From Deltaproteobacteria bacterium (GTDB taxonomy: Bacteria; Myxococcota_A; UBA9160; JAFDET01): 28,724 nt of DNA. The stretch spans positions 1-28,724 of the forward strand of contig JAFDET010000007.1 in NCBI GenBank assembly GCA_019310195.1. Reading direction: 5' to 3'. Below, piece by piece: positions 9,410 to 17,194 of this stretch. The first letter of the stretch is position 1. Every line of letters begins with the position of its first letter. Under the pieces are notes generated by a model. The model saw only the letters and a program-made list of their open reading frames with translations. It was not told the DNA's origin and searched no databases. The translations under genes were made by a program, and so were the position numbers.

Positions 9410-10708
9410 ATGCAGCTCCGCAACGCAGTGATCGTAGACGGCGTGCGCACCCCCTTCGGCCGCGGCGGCCGCGGCAAGCTGGTCGCCACCCGCCTGGACG
9501 AGGCCGGCGCCCAGATCGTGCGCGCCCTCCTGGACCGCTACCCCAAGCTGACCGACGCCATGATCGAGGACGTGGGCCTGGGCAACGTCTCCGGCCTGGG
9601 CGAGATGGTGTACCTGGGCAACATCCCGCGCCTGGCCGGGCTGCCCATGGAGGCCTGCACCTTCAACAGCAACCGCCAGTGCGGCTCCAGCATGGAGACG
9701 CTGCACCGGATCGCCATGTCCATCATGACGGGCCAGACCGAGTGCGGCCTGGCCCTGGGCGCCGAGCGCATGGGCCGCGGTCTGGGCCTGGGCGGCGGAC
9801 CGTCCACCCGCATCAGCAAGATGAACGAGAAGCTCTTCCAGATGAACGAGGCGCAGATCGCCCAGGCGCCCGACCACGACGAGTACTTCTCCGTTCCCTT
9901 CCCGGACGCGATCCGCAAGTCGCCGCCGCTGGTGGGCATGCCGCAGACCGGGCAGAACGTGGCGGACACCTACAACCTGACCCGCGAGGAAATGGACGCG
10001 TTCGCGGCGGAGAGCCACCGCAAGTGCCACGCCGCCTACGAGGCGGGAATCTACAAGGACGAGGTGATCCCTCTGGAGGTGGAGGACCCGGTCTTCGACG
10101 AGAAGGGCAACTGGGTCGAGGAGGAGACGGGAGCCACGGTCACCTTCGACCGAGACGAGTGCATCCGCCCCGGCACGACCGAGGAGAAGCTCGCCGCCCT
10201 GAACCCGATCAAGGGGCTGATCTCCTTTACCGGCGACGAGGTGCGCATCACACCCGGCAACTCCTGCCCCACCAACGACGGGGTGAGCGCCGCGCTGATC
10301 ATGTCCGAGGAGAAGGCGCTTGCCCTGGGCCTCGAGCCCCTGGCGCGGATCGTCGGCATGGCCGTGGGCGGCGTGAAGCCGCAGCTGATGGGCATCGGCC
10401 CGATCGTCTCCACCAAGAAGGCCCTCAAGCACGCGAACCTCGAGGCGGGGCAGATCGACCGGGTCGAGTTCAACGAGGCCTTCGCCGCCCAGGTGATCCC
10501 GTCGGTACGCGACCTGGGGATCGACATGGAGAAGGTCAACGTGAACGGCGGCTCGCTCGGCATCGGGCACCCGCTGGGCGCCACCGGCGCGCGGCTGGTC
10601 ACCACCGTGGCCAAGGAGTTGCGCCGCTCCAACACGCGCTACGGCCTGGCCACCCAGTGCATCGGCGCCGGCATGGGCATCTCCACCATCCTGGAGCGTT
10701 TGGACTGA
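9410..10708 (+). CDS. Acetyl-CoA C-acyltransferase (thiolase)
   Basis: Thiolase of 432 residues, for thiolytic cleavage of 3-ketoacyl-CoA in fatty-acid degradation or the reverse condensation. The catalytic nucleophile is Cys91 in NRQCGSSMETLH, the activating histidine is His387 in GIGHPLGATG, and the proton-transfer cysteine is Cys417 in TQCIGAGMGIS. The NEAFAAQV loop is also present. Variations from the commonest motifs (CGSS for CGSG, CIGAGMG for CxGGGQG) fit the trifunctional/FadI-like branch and divergent paralogues. The start at 9410 has GAGAGGAG 7 bp upstream. The stop TGA is embedded in CTGA, which also seems to start greB, so the two are translationally coupled. Confidence 0.95.
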   Translation: MQLRNAVIVDGVRTPFGRGGRGKLVATRLDEAGAQIVRALLDRYPKLTDAMIEDVGLGNVSGLGEMVYLGNIPRLAGLPMEACTFNSNRQCGSSMETLHRIAMSIMTGQTECGLALGAERMGRGLGLGGGPSTRISKMNEKLFQMNEAQIAQAPDHDEYFSVPFPDAIRKSPPLVGMPQTGQNVADTYNLTREEMDAFAAESHRKCHAAYEAGIYKDEVIPLEVEDPVFDEKGNWVEEETGATVTFDRDECIRPGTTEEKLAALNPIKGLISFTGDEVRITPGNSCPTNDGVSAALIMSEEKALALGLEPLARIVGMAVGGVKPQLMGIGPIVSTKKALKHANLEAGQIDRVEFNEAFAAQVIPSVRDLGIDMEKVNVNGGSLGIGHPLGATGARLVTTVAKELRRSNTRYGLATQCIGAGMGISTILERLD

Positions 10709-11187
10709 AGTCCAACTACATAACGCCCCAGGGCGAGCAGCGGCTGCGCGAGGAGCTGGAGCACCTCTGGCACGTGGAGCGCCGCAAGGTCACCCAGGAG
10801 GTGTCCGACGCGGCGGCTCAGGGCGACCGCTCCGAGAACGCCGAGTACATCTACGGCAAGAAGCGCCTGCGCGAGATCGACCGCCGCGTGCGCTACCTGA
10901 CCAAGCGCCTGGACGACCTCAAGGTGGTGGAGCCCACCGACCGGGGAGACGGGAAGGTCTACTTCGGCGCCCACGTGCGCGTCGAGGACGAGAACGGCGA
11001 GATCTCCGAGTACCAGATAGTGGGCCCCGACGAGTTCGACGCCAAGACGGGCCGGATCAGCATGAACTCGCCGGTGGGGAGCGTGCTGCTGGGCAAGCGC
11101 GAAGGCGACGAGGTCCTGGTGCGCCGCCCCAAAGGCGACAGCCACTGGACCATCCTCGGAGTCCGCTACGGCGACTCCGCCGAGTAG
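10705..11187 (+). CDS. greB: Transcription elongation factor GreB, probable CTG start
   Basis: GreB binds RNA polymerase and stimulates cleavage of backtracked transcripts. The reading frame from KSNYITPQG to RYGDSAE matches GreB throughout: the N-terminal coiled coil with the acidic tip region GDRSENAEYIYGKKRLREIDRR split by the turn, then the C-terminal FKBP-like domain (FGAHVRVEDENGE, VGPDEFDAKTGRIS, SPVGSVLLGKREGDEV). The length from 10705 is 160 residues, against 158 in E. coli. No ATG, GTG or TTG lies in frame near the conserved N-terminus. The only fitting start is CTG at 10705, overlapping the thiolase TGA, with GGAG 8 bp upstream. The 3' end overlaps the convergent secreted-protein gene by 22 bp. 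Confidence 0.9.
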   Translation: MKSNYITPQGEQRLREELEHLWHVERRKVTQEVSDAAAQGDRSENAEYIYGKKRLREIDRRVRYLTKRLDDLKVVEPTDRGDGKVYFGAHVRVEDENGEISEYQIVGPDEFDAKTGRISMNSPVGSVLLGKREGDEVLVRRPKGDSHWTILGVRYGDSAE

Positions 11188-11876
11188 GGACCCGCGGACA
11201 CCGCCACCAGGCCCTGCGACGAGCGCTCGGAGAAGCGCGCCTCGCCCAGAGACGAGAAGCTGCGCGTGGCGATTCCCTTGGACCGCGCCTCGACCAGGCC
11301 CACCGCGTTGACGTAGCCGGTCTCGCGATCGTAGCGGGCCGGCGGCACCAGGGTGCAGACGGTGCTGCGGGTGGAGGCTTCGCAGAACTCGTGGAGCCGC
11401 TGACCGAAGAAATTGCGCGGCTTCAGGAAGCCCGCAACGCGCTCGGTGCCCATCTCGAAGCGAACCTCGGCGCGGACCTTGGGGCGCAGGAAGCCCAGGA
11501 GAACGCGACGATTCACGGCGCCTTCCAGGTCGGCGGACACCACGTGTCCGGAGCGCGCATCGAAGACCCAGACGAAGGGGCTGAAGGTTCCGGGCACCGG
11601 GTCCTGCTGCACCAGGAGCTCTCGCTCCACGACCTCCGGCGGGATCGCCACCACCAGCCAGCCGTCGCGCGCGGCCGGTCGCAGCATCGCGGGCATGGGA
11701 GGGGACCAGATCGTGGCCCGCTGGGCGGGCAGCTCCGCGGGCGAGGTCTCGAACGCCACCTCGATCCAGCGCGGCGTCGCGTCACCCAGGTTGAGGGGCT
11801 CCGCGCTCGCGAAGCTCGCGAGCAGAAGTGCGACGGCGGCCAGGAGGCCGCCCTGGAGCTGGTGAGTGGCCCTCAC
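11166..11876 (-). CDS. Secreted/periplasmic protein of unknown function
   Basis: This 236-residue protein is not recognised. The GTG at 11876 is chosen because GGAGG lies 7 bp upstream on the minus strand, and because it places a clear Sec signal peptide at the N-terminus, with a basic-poor start, a hydrophobic LLAAVALLLASF core and a likely cut after ASA (residue 25). The mature part is mostly beta-type, with two cysteines (HEFCEASTRSTVC) that could form a disulphide after export. No catalytic motif is evident. It is convergent with greB and overlaps it by 22 bp. Confidence 0.72.
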   Translation of the reverse strand: MRATHQLQGGLLAAVALLLASFASAEPLNLGDATPRWIEVAFETSPAELPAQRATIWSPPMPAMLRPAARDGWLVVAIPPEVVERELLVQQDPVPGTFSPFVWVFDARSGHVVSADLEGAVNRRVLLGFLRPKVRAEVRFEMGTERVAGFLKPRNFFGQRLHEFCEASTRSTVCTLVPPARYDRETGYVNAVGLVEARSKGIATRSFSSLGEARFSERSSQGLVAVSAGPYSAESP

Positions 11877-12077
11877 GGCATCACCTCCGGCGTCCCTCGC
11901 AGGGAGAGAGGGCTGCAAGGCCAATGCCAGGGCCGCGGGAGTGTTCGGACGCCGCGAGGTGCTTCGAGGCGCAGCTCATGAGCAACTCATCGGCAGAACG
12001 CTACGAAACTTTTCCCTCGACGGAAATCGGCTTCCCACACCCTCAAGCACCCGGAGAGCCCACGCGATACGCCTGGA

Positions 12078-13307
12078 ATGCAAGTCCTGATGGCGCCGGA
12101 GGGCAGTCGCGGGGACGTCCAGCCCCTGGTCGCCCTGGGCGCGACCCTGGCGGCCCGGGGCTGCCGGGTCCGGGTCTGCGCCTTCGAGGAAGCCCGCGAG
12201 CTGGCGGAGTCCTACGGCCTGGAGTTCGTCGCCCACGGCGTGGACAGCCGCGCCATGATCGAGGAGCAGGCCGAAGCGATTCACGGCGGTCGGCTCGACT
12301 TCCACCGCGCCGTCAACCGCGTCTTCAAAGAGATCCTCGAGAACCAGTTCGCGCACCTGCCGGACGCGGCTCGAGACGCCGACCTGATGATCGGCGGCGG
12401 CGTGCAGTTCGGAGGGCCGACGGTCGCCGAGGCGCTGGGCATTCCGTACCGCTTCATCGCTTACTGCCCGATCGTATTACCGTCGTCCGAGCATCCGCCG
12501 TTCGTGATCGAGCGTCAGATCCGCAGGCCGTGGCTCAACCGCGTCTTGTGGCGGCTTTTCCTCGCGACGCTCGGCGCGCAGATCCGCCGCGGCCTGAACC
12601 GGCAGCGCGCCACCCTGGGGCTCGAGCCGATCCGCGACGTCTACGCCAACCTGTGTGGGAACGAACCGCTGTTGGCCGCGGACCCGGACCTGGCGCCGGG
12701 CCCCCACGACGCCCCGGTCCAGTACCGGCAGGTGGGCTTCCTGCACCCGCCGGACACCGGCGAGCCGCTGCCGGAGAAGCTGGAGGCGTTCCTGGCTGCC
12801 GGGCCGCCGCCGATCTACGTGGGCTTCGGCAGCATGCCCGACCCGCACCCGGAGCAGACGACGCAGCGCCTGCTCGACGTCATCGCCGCCAGAGGTGCGC
12901 GAGCCGTGATCAGCGCCGGCTGGGCCGGGCTGGGCACGGGGCCCCTGTCCGACGACGTACTCGGAGTAGGCGCAGTCCCCCACGCGAAGCTCTTTCCGCG
13001 GGTGGCTGCGGTGGTGCACCACGGCGGCGCCGGCACCACGTCCAGCGCCGCCCGGGCCGGTGTTCCCCAGATCCTGGTGCCCCACCTGCTGGACCAGTTC
13101 TACTTCGCACGCCGGGTCCGCGAACTCGGCGTCGGCGTCGCCACCGGGGCGCGGCGGGAACTCGACTTCGCCGCCCTGGCCCAGTGCATCGACGCCGTGC
13201 TCGAGAACGAGATCCTGGCCGAGCGCGCCGCCGCGCTGGGCGAGCGCATGCGCGCCCGCGACCCCCACGGCGCTGCAGCCGATCGGCTGCTCTCCACAAA
13301 TCGTTAG
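12078..13307 (+). CDS. GT1-family glycosyltransferase (UGT/MGT-like)
   Basis: This 409-residue enzyme is a UDP-glycosyltransferase-like protein with a GT-B fold, transferring a sugar from a nucleotide donor to a small lipophilic acceptor such as a sterol, macrolide, carotenoid or glycolipid. The N-terminal domain begins MQVLMAPEGSRGDVQPLVAL, typical of the sterol/MGT branch. The donor-binding signature, near residues 313-340, includes VVHHGGAGTTSSAARAGVPQ followed by LLDQFYFARRV. The acceptor cannot be told. The start at 12078 is set by homology to that N-terminal pattern; the ribosome site is weak (CTGG). The 201 bp between it and the divergent secreted-protein gene hold a small ATGAG-CAA-CTCAT dyad at 11978-11990 and no convincing promoter. 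Confidence 0.9.
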   Translation: MQVLMAPEGSRGDVQPLVALGATLAARGCRVRVCAFEEARELAESYGLEFVAHGVDSRAMIEEQAEAIHGGRLDFHRAVNRVFKEILENQFAHLPDAARDADLMIGGGVQFGGPTVAEALGIPYRFIAYCPIVLPSSEHPPFVIERQIRRPWLNRVLWRLFLATLGAQIRRGLNRQRATLGLEPIRDVYANLCGNEPLLAADPDLAPGPHDAPVQYRQVGFLHPPDTGEPLPEKLEAFLAAGPPPIYVGFGSMPDPHPEQTTQRLLDVIAARGARAVISAGWAGLGTGPLSDDVLGVGAVPHAKLFPRVAAVVHHGGAGTTSSAARAGVPQILVPHLLDQFYFARRVRELGVGVATGARRELDFAALAQCIDAVLENEILAERAAALGERMRARDPHGAAADRLLSTNR

Positions 13308-13313
13308 GTCGGA

Positions 13314-13319
13314 TACTCT
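13314..13319 (+). promoter_or_regulatory. Candidate -10 element (TACTCT)
   Basis: TACTCT, preceded by GGA, lies 31 bp before the GTG start at 13351, downstream of the glycosyltransferase stop. The same hexamer precedes genes at 21271 and 23809. A matching -35 is not clear. Confidence 0.35.
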
Positions 13320-13350
13320 CGGGTCGACCGCGCCCAAGGGAGGTCCGTCC

Positions 13351-13707
13351 GTGAAGCTTCTGCTCAGCGTCGTCTGGATCGCACTCGCCGCCGGCTTCGT
13401 CCACCTGGGCCGCCAGCTCGGCGCGGAGGTGGAGCGCCCGCTTCCGGAGCTTCAGACCCAGAGCCCCCAGTTCGAGATCGCCGGCGAGGGCTTTCACATC
13501 GAGCTGGACGTGGCCGGCACGCCGCTCAACGAGCCCTTCGAGCGCATGAAGCGCGAGGTGGAGACCTACCTGGAAGAGGCGCGCGCCGACGTGGATCGAC
13601 GCAGCCGCCACGCGGCGCTGGCGTGCTGGCTGGGCGCGGCTGCGTCACTGGCCGGGCTGGTGGTGCTGTGGGCGCCCGCGCGACGGCGTCCGACGGCGCA
13701 GGGCTGA
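13351..13707 (+). CDS. Small membrane protein of unknown function
   Basis: This 118-residue protein starts at GTG 13351, with GGGAGG at 13338-13343. It has one N-terminal hydrophobic segment (residues about 2-18, LLLSVVWIALAAGFVHL) and a second near the C-terminus (about 88-108, HAALACWLGAAASLAGLVV), followed by a basic tail. The region between is acidic and helical (FERMKREVETYLEEAR). This suggests two membrane anchors around a periplasmic segment of about 70 residues. No family recognised. It follows the glycosyltransferase by 43 bp and could be cotranscribed. Confidence 0.72.
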   Translation: MKLLLSVVWIALAAGFVHLGRQLGAEVERPLPELQTQSPQFEIAGEGFHIELDVAGTPLNEPFERMKREVETYLEEARADVDRRSRHAALACWLGAAASLAGLVVLWAPARRRPTAQG

Positions 13708-13728
13708 CGGCTATTCTCGGCTGATGGG

Positions 13729-14622
13729 CTACTGGCGCGCGTCGCCCGCCCCGGACCGCGCCAGCGCACGGAACGGGTAGGCCAGCTGCGCCAGGAAGCC
13801 CGGCGGGACGGGAGCGCCCTCCAGCCCCAGACGCGTGACCGGGTTGCGCGCGGGGTGGCGGAACGTGCCGAAGGCGATGTCCCAGAGCGGCGTATTCCCC
13901 GAGTAGTTGCTGTCCTGCAGATGGCGCTCGCGGGCGTGGTGGATGACGTGAAGCTGCACCGTCGGCAGCACGTAGTGCATCCAGTCGGGGAAGCGCTGGT
14001 CCAGGTTGGAGTGCTGGAGGTTGCCGCTGAACACGGCCCACAGTGCGACCCAGAGCATCACCTCCGGCGGCGTGCCCAGCGTCACCATCACCGCCGGGAA
14101 GCACAGGTAGCGCAGCGCCTCTTCGCCGACGTGGAGCCGCCCGGACTTGAGCAGGTGGAGCTGGGGCGTGTCGTGGTGCAGCGCGTGGAACCACCACAGG
14201 GGCGCGAAGGTGTGCATGGCGCGGTGGAGCGCGTAGTCCATCAACGCCCAGACCAGGATCGCCGGAGCCACCTGCGCGAGCAGGGCGGTGTTCGTCGGCC
14301 ACAGGTTGCCGGCGCCGGACCAATGCCGTGCGATCAGGGCGGCCAGGGCGAAAGACCCCGCCGTGGCCAGGGGCCGCCCGAGGAAGGCGAACGTGACGCC
14401 GTGGCCCATGTCGTTCAGCGACTGGCGATCGCGGAACAGATTGGCGTTGCGGCCGGGCAGCAGCTGCTCCAACGCGACGATCCCGAACGTGTTGGCCAGG
14501 GTCATCTGGAACAGGATGCCCGGCGTGATCGGGGCCCCGGCGCATAGGGTGAGGGTGGCGGCGTAGCAGGCTGCCATCACGAACCACCAGGAGATCCAGG
14601 GCAGGACTTCGCGCCAGCGCAC
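13729..14622 (-). CDS. Sterol desaturase / fatty acid hydroxylase family protein
   Basis: This is a membrane-bound di-iron oxygenase of the sterol desaturase superfamily. From the GTG at 14622 it has 297 residues with four or more hydrophobic segments and the family's histidine clusters: HRAMH (133-137), FHALHH (145-150), and HVIHHARERH (225-234), with His204 in LQHSN. These ligate two irons for O2-dependent hydroxylation or desaturation of a lipid or sterol. The exact substrate is unknown. The start is uncertain: upstream in-frame codons extend the frame without a good ribosome site, and a GTG a little further inside the first helix is another option. It is divergent from the cupin gene. Confidence 0.88.
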   Translation of the reverse strand: MRWREVLPWISWWFVMAACYAATLTLCAGAPITPGILFQMTLANTFGIVALEQLLPGRNANLFRDRQSLNDMGHGVTFAFLGRPLATAGSFALAALIARHWSGAGNLWPTNTALLAQVAPAILVWALMDYALHRAMHTFAPLWWFHALHHDTPQLHLLKSGRLHVGEEALRYLCFPAVMVTLGTPPEVMLWVALWAVFSGNLQHSNLDQRFPDWMHYVLPTVQLHVIHHARERHLQDSNYSGNTPLWDIAFGTFRHPARNPVTRLGLEGAPVPPGFLAQLAYPFRALARSGAGDARQ

Positions 14623-14700
14623 GCCGGGAAGGTAGCCCCGGGGTAGTCGAGGCGCGATCGGGCCGTGGTACCATCGCTCGCCCGAACCTCGGAGGCGCAC

Positions 14701-15051
14701 ATGACCAGCGACGCGTGGAAGGTCTTCGAACTCCCGGAGCTCATTGAGCGCAAGAAGACGATGGCGGCTCCCTACTGGGAGTTCCTGCGCGTGCCCGCGC
14801 TCTCGTGCGGCCTCTACACCCTGGCCGCGGGCGCGAGGGACCTGCAGGCGCCCCACGACGAGGACGAGGTCTACACGGTCATCTCGGGACGGGCGCGCGT
14901 GCGCGTGGGCGAAGCGGAGCGCGATGTGGGGCCGGGCTCCATCCTCTTCGTACGCGCCACCGAAGAGCACTCGTTCATCGAGATCATCGAGGACGTTACG
15001 CTGCTGGTCTTCTTCGCCTCGGGCGGTCCGCCGGATCCCCAAGCGGGCTAG
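14701..15051 (+). CDS. Cupin-domain protein
   Basis: This 116-residue single-domain cupin has the metal-site pattern HDEDEVYTVISGRARVRVGE and the second motif GPGSILFVRATEEHSF. A divalent metal is likely bound, but the reaction or ligand cannot be inferred. The ATG at 14701 has GGAGG 5 bp upstream, and a TACCAT hexamer at 14669-14674 could be its -10. It is divergent from the sterol-desaturase gene. Its last 56 bp are antisense to the end of the MGMT gene. Confidence 0.88.
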   Translation: MTSDAWKVFELPELIERKKTMAAPYWEFLRVPALSCGLYTLAAGARDLQAPHDEDEVYTVISGRARVRVGEAERDVGPGSILFVRATEEHSFIEIIEDVTLLVFFASGGPPDPQAG

Positions 15052-15550
15052 AGGCTTCCGCCTCCAGCAGCGCGCTCTTGCGCCAGCTGCCGTAGCGGTA
15101 GCCACCGGCGCCGCCGCTTGCCGGAACGACGCGGTGACACGGCACGACCAGCGCCACCGGGTTGCCGGCGCAAGCCCGCGCCACCGCGCGCGCGGCGCCG
15201 GGACGTCCGATGTGCGTCGCCACATCGGAGTAGCTGCGGGTCTCGCCGCGGGGGATGGTGCGCAACGCGTCCCACACCCGGCGCTGGAACGCGCTGCCGC
15301 GCACGTCGAGCGGAACCTCGAGGTCCGGCGCCCGGCCGTCCACGTAGGCCGCCAGCGCGTCGGCGTGAGACGCGACGGCGACGTCCTCGCGACGCGTCAC
15401 GGCGTAGGGGAACTCGGCGGCGATGGCCCGGGCCAGTTCCTCCTCGTCGTCGCCGAAGCGCACGTGACAGACGCCGCGCCGGCTCCCCGCCACCAGCAGA
15501 AGCCCCAGGCGGGTGGGCCGCAGGGTCCAGGCAATCCAGTCGCTGCTCAT
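14996..15550 (-). CDS. ogt: Methylated-DNA--protein-cysteine methyltransferase (MGMT/Ogt)
   Basis: This 184-residue suicide repair enzyme takes the alkyl group from O6-alkylguanine onto its own cysteine. The active site is Cys138 in VVPCHRVVP. The DNA-binding helix and arginine finger are in THIGRPGAARAVARA, followed by the conserved Asn130. The N-terminal 80 residues match the Ogt/Ada-C leader domain. The ATG at 15550 has AGGAGGA upstream. The C-terminal tail after residue about 164 is non-conserved and arginine-rich; its coding DNA is what overlaps the cupin gene. It is divergent from the Ada-AlkA gene, with 131 bp of shared control region. Confidence 0.94.
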   Translation of the reverse strand: MSSDWIAWTLRPTRLGLLLVAGSRRGVCHVRFGDDEEELARAIAAEFPYAVTRREDVAVASHADALAAYVDGRAPDLEVPLDVRGSAFQRRVWDALRTIPRGETRSYSDVATHIGRPGAARAVARACAGNPVALVVPCHRVVPASGGAGGYRYGSWRKSALLEAEASSPLGDPADRPRRRRPAA

Positions 15551-15598
15551 GACTCGTCCTCCTCGACGCCCAGCTTGCCGCGGCGGGCCCCGGGGCAC

Positions 15599-15657
15599 TG
15601 GCCACTTCCGGACATGGGCGACGGCGCTGTGATGTCCGAAAATGGCTACTTCCAGAC
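15599..15657. promoter_or_regulatory. Candidate bidirectional Ada-type control region with repeats
   Basis: Between the divergent MGMT and Ada-AlkA genes, TGGCCACTTCCGGAC (15599-15613) is repeated as TGGCTACTTCCAGAC (15643-15657), 13 of 15 identical and 44 bp apart, about four helical turns. Nested in the same stretch is an inverted pair, TTCCGGACAT (15606-15615) and ATGTCCGAAA (15632-15641). Ada proteins activate their own and partner promoters after methylation, so these are good candidates for its sites. Confidence 0.5.
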
Positions 15658-15681
15658 GCCCGTCCGTGGCACCCTGGGCCC

Positions 15682-17118
15682 GTGCTCAACGACGACGCCT
15701 GCTACACCGCCTTGGAGAGCCGCGACCCCCGCTTCGACGGCCGCTTCTACACCGGGGTGGTCACCACGGGCATCTACTGCCGCCCGATCTGCCCGGCCCG
15801 CACGCCGCGGCGCCGCAACGTGCGCTTCTACGCCTCGGCGGCGGCCGCCGCCGAGGACGGCTTCCGTGCCTGCCGGCGCTGCCGGCCCGAGGCCGCGCCC
15901 GGATCTCCGGCACGCCAGGGAACCTCGGCCGCGGTGAGCCGGGCCCTGGGCCTGATCGCCGACGGCGCCCTGGACGGCGCCGACGTCGGCGCGCTGGCGG
16001 CCCGCGTGGGGCTGGGCGAGCGCCAGCTGCGCCGGCTCTTCCTGGAGCACGTGGGCGCATCGCCGCTGGCAGTGGCGGGAACGCGCCGTGTCCACCTGGC
16101 CAAGAAGCTCCTGGACGAGACGGCGCTGCCGGTGACGGAGATCGCGTTCGCGTCGGGCTTCGCCAGTGTGCGGCGTTTCAACGACGCCGTGCGCGAAGCG
16201 TTCGGGGCCGCGCCGCGCGAGTTGCGCCGCGGTGCGGCGCGCCGCAAGCAGGCGGAGTTCGAGCTTCGGCTGGCCTATCGCCCGCCGCTGGACTGGGCCG
16301 GGATCCTGGACTTCCTGCGCCCGCGCGCGATTCCCGGCGTCGAACAGGTGGAGGCCGACGTCTACCGGCGCAGCGTGCGCACGCCGGCGGGCGTAGGCGC
16401 GATCGAGGTGCGGCCCGGCGACGACGGACGCCACCTGCTGCTGCGCGCGCCGGTGAGCCTGGGACGTGCGGCCGGGCGGCTCTCGGCTTGTGCACGCCGG
16501 CTCTTCGACCTGGACGCCGACCCGGAACCGATCGCGGCCCACCTGCGCCGGGACCCGGAGCTGCGCAAGCGCCTGCGCCGCCGCCCCGGCCTGCGGGTGC
16601 CGGGCGCGTGGGACGGCTTCGAGCTGGCCGTGCGCGCGATCCTGGGCCAGCAGGTCTCGGTGGCGGGCGCCACGACCCTGGCCGGCCGCCTGGTGGAGCG
16701 GTACGGAGAGCCCCTGCCCGGCGACGGCTCCGCCGCGGTGTCGCGACTCTTCCCGGAGCCCGGGGTGCTGGCCGATGCGGACGTGGCGGCGCTGGGGCTG
16801 CCGCGCACCCGGGCCCGGGCCATCGAAGGGTTGGCGCGGGCGGTGGCCTGCGGCGAGCTGGACCTGAGCCCGACCGAGGACACCGAGGCCACGCGCTCGC
16901 GCCTGCTGGCGCTCGCCGGGGTCGGCCCCTGGACCGCGGAGTACGTGGCCCTGCGGGCGCTGGGCGAGCCCGATGCCTTCCCCGCCTCGGATCTGGGCCT
17001 GCGCCGGGCGCTGGCGGACGGCTCGGGCGAGGCCCCGAGCGAGGCCGCCCTGGCGAGCCGGGCCGAGGCCTGGCGCCCCTGGCGGAGCTACGCCGCCCTG
17101 GCCCTCTGGTCACGGTAG
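15682..17118 (+). CDS. Ada N-domain / AraC HTH / AlkA glycosylase fusion
   Basis: This 478-residue three-part protein senses and repairs alkylation damage. Residues 1-75 form the Ada phosphotriester-repair domain, with zinc cysteines 33, 37, 64 and 67; Cys33 or its equivalent in GIYCRPICP accepts the methyl group. Residues about 85-185 are an AraC-type double helix-turn-helix (VGLGERQLRRLF, ASGFASVRRFNDAVREAFG). Residues about 195-478 are AlkA DNA-3-methyladenine glycosylase II, with the helix-hairpin-helix LAGVGPWTAEYVALRAL and catalytic Asp437 in PASDLGLRRAL. The MGMT part of classical Ada is absent here and encoded divergently. The start at GTG 15682 has a weak ribosome site. The architecture is like the AdaA-AlkA fusions of actinobacteria. 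Confidence 0.95.
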   Translation: MLNDDACYTALESRDPRFDGRFYTGVVTTGIYCRPICPARTPRRRNVRFYASAAAAAEDGFRACRRCRPEAAPGSPARQGTSAAVSRALGLIADGALDGADVGALAARVGLGERQLRRLFLEHVGASPLAVAGTRRVHLAKKLLDETALPVTEIAFASGFASVRRFNDAVREAFGAAPRELRRGAARRKQAEFELRLAYRPPLDWAGILDFLRPRAIPGVEQVEADVYRRSVRTPAGVGAIEVRPGDDGRHLLLRAPVSLGRAAGRLSACARRLFDLDADPEPIAAHLRRDPELRKRLRRRPGLRVPGAWDGFELAVRAILGQQVSVAGATTLAGRLVERYGEPLPGDGSAAVSRLFPEPGVLADADVAALGLPRTRARAIEGLARAVACGELDLSPTEDTEATRSRLLALAGVGPWTAEYVALRALGEPDAFPASDLGLRRALADGSGEAPSEAALASRAEAWRPWRSYAALALWSR

Positions 17119-17158
17119 TTCACCTACAGGGGCGTCCCGAGGCGACCGATCCAATCGG

Positions 17159-17176
17159 CGGCGGCGTGTGCCGCCG
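17159..17176 (+). terminator. GC-rich hairpin after ada-alkA (weak terminator candidate)
   Basis: CGGCGGC and GCCGCCG pair around a GTGT loop, 41 bp after the stop of the Ada-AlkA gene and 18 bp before the PilZ start. There is no T-tract, so intrinsic termination is doubtful. Confidence 0.25.
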
Positions 17177-17194
17177 GAACCCCCGGGATCCTAC

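Noticed and set aside
11978..11990. ATGAG-CAA-CTCAT dyad before the glycosyltransferase
   Set aside because: Only 5-bp half-sites, no promoter beside it and no second copy, so it is not distinguishable from chance.
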